From Liolophura sinensis (taxonomy: Eukaryota; Mollusca; Polyplacophora; Chitonida; Chitonidae): a stretch of 60,000 nt of DNA. The stretch covers positions 22,818,001 to 22,878,000 of the forward strand of contig NC_088307.1 of assembly GCF_032854445.1 (NCBI RefSeq), given 5' to 3'. The notes beneath the pieces were generated by a model that had not been told where the DNA came from, ran no database searches, and saw only the letters and a program-made list of their open reading frames with translations. Position numbers and translations under genes: made by a program. Shown here piece after piece: positions 55,606 through 60,000 of this stretch. Position 1 is the first letter of the stretch, and every line of letters begins with the position of its first letter.

Positions 55606-55957
55606 GTAAGTTAAATAATGAGATGATGAGCATCTAAAATATGACCACAAAGAATGTTGTATTAGCAATCAAAGAGGTCTAAAAGGTGTCAAAGGCCCTT
55701 GACCTAAAAGGCTCAATCATCCTAATATACCATAATTGTGTGCCGACAGATTTTCCTCCCACACAGGTGGCAGTAGTGCAAATTAGGGCTTGCACATCAT
55801 AAGTCTTTTGCTGCTTGACATAAAACATTGCGTTTTGCGGTTTCATCTGTGATGTATTTGGTCTACCGACTATCACGTCGCTCTGTTGACGCTGTAGTAG
55901 AATGTTCTGGGTCACTGAAATGACATAATGTGCCCCACTTCGGACTTCTGTCTTTAT

Positions 55958-56172
55958 CCCATTCTTCAACCTTTTCACATATATGAAAGAGCAAATTTCA
56001 GGGCAATTTGTGCACATTTCTAATTTGATTTTAGTGACAAAACCACATTGGTTGGATTGGCCAATTTCAGGGCTTCACAAAAAGTACATTTTGTCATTCT
56101 ACAAACAAAAAAGCCTTTAGAATATGTCTAAATAAACACCTTGCCAACATGTGAAAAGGTAGCAGAATTACA
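55958..56172. mobile_element. MITE family B copy, opposite orientation
   Basis: attcttcaaccttttcacat at the left and atgtgaaaaggtagcagaat at the right. The core is the complement of the 55388 copy (gggcttcacaaaaagtac). The pair could form a long hairpin. Confidence 0.78.
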
Positions 56173-56586
56173 GTATGTTCATTTGATGTATACATACATA
56201 AAGACAATGTTGGAACAAAGTTTTCATAATTTTAGAAATAAAGCATTTCACCATTTTACACTCATCTGTCCTGTGAGTATCACGCCACCAATAGTTGGTT
56301 GGAAAATATTCATACAGTAGACAGCATTTAACATAACAGCTGGCACATCAATTACTGAATTCTCTGAACAATGACATCGTTATCTTGTAATATGTCCCAG
56401 CATCATGAATAGATTAGTCAGAAAACAGTGACACCATCATGAGAAAACCATAGCAGGCTCCCAGGACACCACAAAGTACACATGAGCGTAAAACTAATGG
56501 AGAAATGCTTTATTTGCACAACAATTGAAGTTTTTTTTCAGAACTTGTCATTCTTTATGTATGCAGTCACATATAGTACTATGACC

Positions 56587-56682
56587 GAGCCTGTAGGACC
56601 GATACAAGAGCCTGCAGGATCGATACCAGAGCCTGTAGGATCGATACGTGAGCCTGCAGGATCGCTACGTGAGCCTGCAGAA
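56587..56682 (+). repeat. 21-bp tandem repeat
   Basis: Four and a half units of gagcctgcaggatcgatacg plus one base. In one frame it reads EPAGSIR repeats, but no gene context supports translation. Confidence 0.85.
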
Positions 56683-57149
56683 GTGTTCACAATCACAAGC
56701 TTGCTCAAGGGTAAATTTACTTATTTTCGTGATTTGTATTTTACGCAGCATGCAAGACACAGATAAATGGGTAATTCCATGCAAATTCATCCAGTCAACC
56801 ATGTCATTTTAGCTATCAAGCAATACAATATTTTGAACTTCGCCATCAAATATGTTTTAGGCTATTGTAAAGTTTGGAGCTTGTGACTGAACTTATGTTG
56901 GTAACTGACCCGTTTCTCAAATGTTCATTGTGCAGGCAGATTCTTCAATGAACTAACGTCACTCTACGACGTAACAACAGTCTCAACTTTACAAATCCCA
57001 TATTTAACATTCGCTCTGGGAAAATATCAGACAATTCTAAATGGGTCATGTGAGTGACTTTTTGAAAATTCCTTTATTTCACGTGGCCTTTATTTCACGT
57101 GGAATTAACAATGTGCGACCTGTGTTGTTGTTGCAGCCATTTGGTACCG

Positions 57150-57369
57150 CGCTCAAAAACTTAATGACAGCACACACCAACATAGCTCTGTGTTTTGGTT
57201 AACTTACCGGTACTTTCAAACACCTTTCGGTGCATTTAACTTCTGGCCAGTCAACTTCTAAATAATCGAAGCTGCTGCAAAATAAGTTGGATTGTTTCAG
57301 CTAACGTCCATGGTTGCCATCAGCATTTCCGGGAAGAAGCCGAAATAGGGTTATCTCCCCATTCTCAAG
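57150..57369. promoter_or_regulatory. Probable shared promoter of Roquin (-) and NUBPL (+)
   Basis: A strong donor on the minus strand (accg/gtaagtt, exon end 57208) could close a non-coding first Roquin exon, spliced to the acceptor at 55323. That puts Roquin transcription start within about 160 bp of the NUBPL ATG at 57370. The interval has catttccgggaag, an ETS-type CCGGAA core. Inferred from splice signals and spacing; no TATA box evident. Confidence 0.45.
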
Positions 57370-58811
57370 ATGTCTGCCTCCATGAGAAGAGTGTTGTGCG
57401 CTTTTGCGAATTGTAAAAGTAGCCCTGTAGTTTCTTTGTCTCGGTTTTTATCATCTGATGGAAATTCAAATGTAAGAAATTTGTGTGTTGGCTCTATTAG
57501 TCAAAACAATGCACCATTTATTCCTTGCAAAATTGAAAATAGTCGCACTGAATTTGTGTTTGACAGCTGACAAGGGGAGAGCACCCTGTAGAGCACTGTC
57601 TTGCTTTACACATTAAATGGTTTTAAAACAGTTGCTGAAGTATAGGTTTTGTTCATTGTGCAAAGTGAGACTTCCATTTGTACTCCATATGTATTTGGGG
57701 ACGTTTACTGTATTTAGTTCTAGCGCGTCTGTCAAGATGAAATATTTGCAGGCTGTTCAAGAGTAGGCTAATTTAAGATGACAATGCAGGACTAATGTCT
57801 TAAAAAAATGTCTCGTAAACATGGAAGATCTAATCTGTAATTTTTTATAATGAACAATTTCCGTTTCACCAGGGCTCTAAATCCCAGTTTGAAGGGAACC
57901 CGAAATTCACAATGAGACAAAAAGAACAGATGTCCAAAGGACTTCCAAAGAAGTTACCTGTGGCTGGTGTTAAACATGTGATTGTGGTGGCTTCTGGGAA
58001 GGGTGGGGTTGGAAAGTCAACCACTGCAGGTGATGTTATTATTTCATGTATTAAAGGCGTACCATTGCCTTGGAGTTTATATATTAACTGGTATAGGGGC
58101 ATGGTCTAGTGGTTAAAGATTGTGACATACCCTTTCAATCATTGGACCATATGACATGCAAGTTCAAAACCCACCTTGGACAGGGAATACTGAGATTCCC
58201 CCAGCTCACCCAAAAAGCTAAGCGTGATTTAAAGTGTTAATATTAATGGTGGACAGGATTCCTACTAGATTGAATCTTGAGACATCCTAAATTATGCAGC
58301 AGTGTGAGTGAAATGGCAGTTCTGTTATTTTCCCATAAGATAGCTTATTGATTGTGCCGCACATTGGCCCAAGAACTGCTCACCAATGCAGTTCAGGTCA
58401 TGCTGACTTCTTCATACATGCAGGTCTGCCAGCAGTTAACCTGTAGATGATATTTTTTTCTCACATTCTCCCAGTATAGTGCTGGCTGTTGTCGCATGAG
58501 TAAAATATTCTTGGGCACAGCGTAAAACATTGGTCAAATAAATACGTAAATCATCATGTATGTTGTATGTAATAACATAAAACCACCCAGTGATTGTAGA
58601 CAGATAATTCTATCTTACTATTGACAACCCAGTTACATAATCCATCACAAAACACTCCAACAACAAAGGGTTTAGGGAGGAAGACATAATTGTTGTTAAC
58701 CACAGGATTTTTTTGTCTCCTGTGCGGCAATTATTAATTTCACGTATGCTGACATGAATTTCTATTCTTTTTTCAGTTAATCTGGCATTAGGGATTGCTG
58801 CAAGTGATACT
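57370..58811 (+). CDS. NUBPL: NUBPL (Ind1), mitochondrial P-loop Fe-S carrier, 5' part
   Basis: Three exons: 57370-57471, 57873-58029, 58777-58811, all GT-AG with matching phases, ending at donor act/gtaagt. The first exon encodes an Arg/Ser-rich, acid-poor start (MSASMRRVLCAFANCKSSPV) typical of a mitochondrial targeting peptide. The second has KGLPKKLPVAGVKHVIVVAS, then the deviant Walker A GKGGVGKSTTA of Mrp/NBP35/NUBPL ATPases. The third gives VNLALGIAASDT. NUBPL delivers Fe-S clusters to respiratory complex I. The GLPK-x-P-x-GVK-x-VIVVASGKGG context favours NUBPL over cytosolic NUBP1/2. About 97 residues are visible of a protein of usually about 320; the remaining exons lie beyond 60000. 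Confidence 0.92.
58085..58260 (+). mobile_element. tRNA-headed SINE of another family
   Basis: gcatggtctagtggttaaag fits an A box, and gcaagttcaaaaccc 60 bp later fits a B box. The downstream body is unlike family A. In NUBPL intron 2. Confidence 0.6.
58375..58548 (+). mobile_element. SINE family A, diverged
   Basis: agttcaggtcatgctgactt, agtatagtgctggctgttgt and a tail (gcgtaaaacattggtcaaat). In NUBPL intron 2. Confidence 0.75.
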
Positions 58812-58867
58812 GTAAGTGGAGTTGTAGAACACTGTATTTGATTACTGTAATTGTTTTAATTTGTCGG

Positions 58868-59132
58868 GGGGGGGGGCTCCGTGGCATAGTTGGTTAGCAC
58901 GCTAGCACAGCCAAATGACCCAGGAGTGTCTCATCAATGTGGTCACTGTGAGTTCAAGTCCAGCTTGTGCTGACTTCCTGTCTGGCCATACGTGGGAAGG
59001 TCTTCTAGCAGCCTGCGGATGGTCAAGGGTTTCCCCCGGGCTCTGCCCGATTTCCACCCAACATAATGCTGGCTGCCATCGTATAAGTGAAATAGTCTTG
59101 AGTATGGCATAAAACACTAATCAGATAAATAA
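58868..59132 (+). mobile_element. SINE family A, full length reference copy
   Basis: Best complete copy. The tRNA-like head has ggctccgtggcatagttggt (A box) and gtgagttcaagtccagct (B box). The body runs through gggaaggtcttctagcagcc and cccaacataatgctggctgc to a tail ggcataaaacactaatcaga. RNA polymerase III promoter boxes make it a tRNA-derived SINE. Confidence 0.92.
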
Positions 59133-59296
59133 TATTTTTTAGGACATCTGGATACAACAGGAATACATGCACAGTGTATACAGTTTCTCTGTTCTCACAT
59201 GGATTATTGTCCACCTAATGAACAACCTAAACATATCTTCACTTTTCTGAAAATCTGAGAGAGCTTTTAGCAGTACTATAATCTGCCCTAGAAATT

Positions 59297-59458
59297 AGAT
59301 TTATTTGATTTATTTGATTGGTGTTTTACGCCGTACTCAAGAATATTTCACTTATACGACGGCGGCCAGCATTATGGTGGGTGGAAACCGGGCACAGCCC
59401 GGGGGAAACCCACGACCATCCGCAGGTTGCTGGCAGACCTTCCCACTTACGGCAGGAG
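59297..59458 (-). mobile_element. SINE family A, 3' part, well preserved
   Basis: Reverse orientation, very close to consensus (cgacggcggccagcattatg, gaaacccacgaccatccgca, ttgctggcagaccttcccac). Truncated before the head, suggesting recent insertion. Confidence 0.9.
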
Positions 59459-59837
59459 ACCCTAGAAATTAGAAGAATTGCAGTAGTAACTTAAGCCATG
59501 TCAATCAGGTTTTGGGGGAGGAAAATTCATTGAAAGGAAATCTAATTCACCTATAAAGTGCATGACAGAAGCCGACAGTCAGAGCTGTATTGACCAAATT
59601 TGTAAATACATAAGTTGAAGTGCTTATTCACCCAGCGAATAGTGGCCAAAAAAAAAAAAAAAAAATTCTGGATTCTAAATGGCATTATAAAACTGCAATA
59701 TAATGTTAAAAAGAGATGTGGTGACTTTATGGTTTACAGTCAGATGGTGATACATGTAGTAGCATTTTAGGTAAAATTTATGATATGTGTCTCTATGCTA
59801 CATATCTTGGAAAAATTTCATATTATTGAAGGGAATT

Positions 59838-60000
59838 GTCGGGAGACCTCAGGATCAAACCTGGGTTGAGTCATACCAAAGACTACCAAAAATGGTACTT
59901 GTAGCTGGCTTGCTCGGCGCTCAGCACTGAGAGGTTAAAGCAAGGCAACATGACAGGTTGTCCTGGGGTCAGTATAATGTGATTGGGTGGGGTGTCATGT
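59838..60000 (-). mobile_element. Possible further tRNA-related SINE, cut by the window end
   Basis: ggatcaaacctggg is the complement of a B box-like ggtttgatcc. The following ggttgtcctggggtcagtat and gtgattgggtggggtgtc resemble a repeat known from mollusc genomes. Orientation and limits are uncertain. Confidence 0.4.

Noticed and set aside
56482-56766. 94-codon frame with EPAGSIR-type 7-residue repeats
   Set aside because: Driven by the 21-bp tandem repeat in an intergenic or 5' intron region; no homology or splice context recognised.

Overview
The window is animal nuclear DNA. It has interrupted genes with GT-AG introns, long A+T-rich introns full of tandem arrays, and many copies of a tRNA-headed SINE whose tail ends in repeated taaa. 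The repeat style and protein sequences suggest a marine lophotrochozoan, most likely a mollusc; that is inference, and no species-specific marker was found.

Three protein-coding genes can be reconstructed exon by exon. (1) At 548-12603 (+) is the 3' part of a far-upstream-element-binding protein (FUBP/KSRP family) gene. Twelve exons encode about 511 residues, from the end of KH1 through KH2, KH3 and KH4 to the Tyr/Gln-rich C-terminus. (2) At 23387-55250 (-) is an apparently complete Roquin (RC3H1/RC3H2-like) gene. Its seventeen coding exons add up to about 1,147 residues once two missing bases are allowed for. It carries a RING finger, ROQ/HEPN region, CCCH zinc finger and long Pro-rich tail. 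(3) At 57370-58811 (+) are the first three coding exons of NUBPL (Ind1), the mitochondrial P-loop Fe-S carrier for complex I; the gene continues past the window. FUBP and Roquin converge on a 10.8-kb repeat-rich spacer. Roquin and NUBPL diverge from what looks like a shared promoter near 57.2-57.4 kb. FUBP/KSRP and Roquin families both act on RNA, but nothing here shows a functional link between the two genes.

The last FUBP intron holds a decayed DNA transposon (8552-12397). It has imperfect terminal inverted repeats, two 242-bp direct repeats, a broken Mutator-like transposase, and an antisense reading frame resembling a His-Me-finger endonuclease zinc-binding region. A 151-bp MITE with the same ends lies at 17411-17561.

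The most unusual feature is a recurring pattern: several tandem arrays are built from, or abut, exon-intron junctions of the neighbouring gene. Units near the Roquin exons ending at 25998 and 28779 carry copies of the exon end plus splice donor. Units near the exon starting at 45174 carry copies of the acceptor plus exon start. The FUBP acceptors at 548 and 7308 are also repeated. Four single-base length differences in homopolymer runs disturb the Roquin frame and look more like base-calling errors than decay, though a pseudogene is not excluded.
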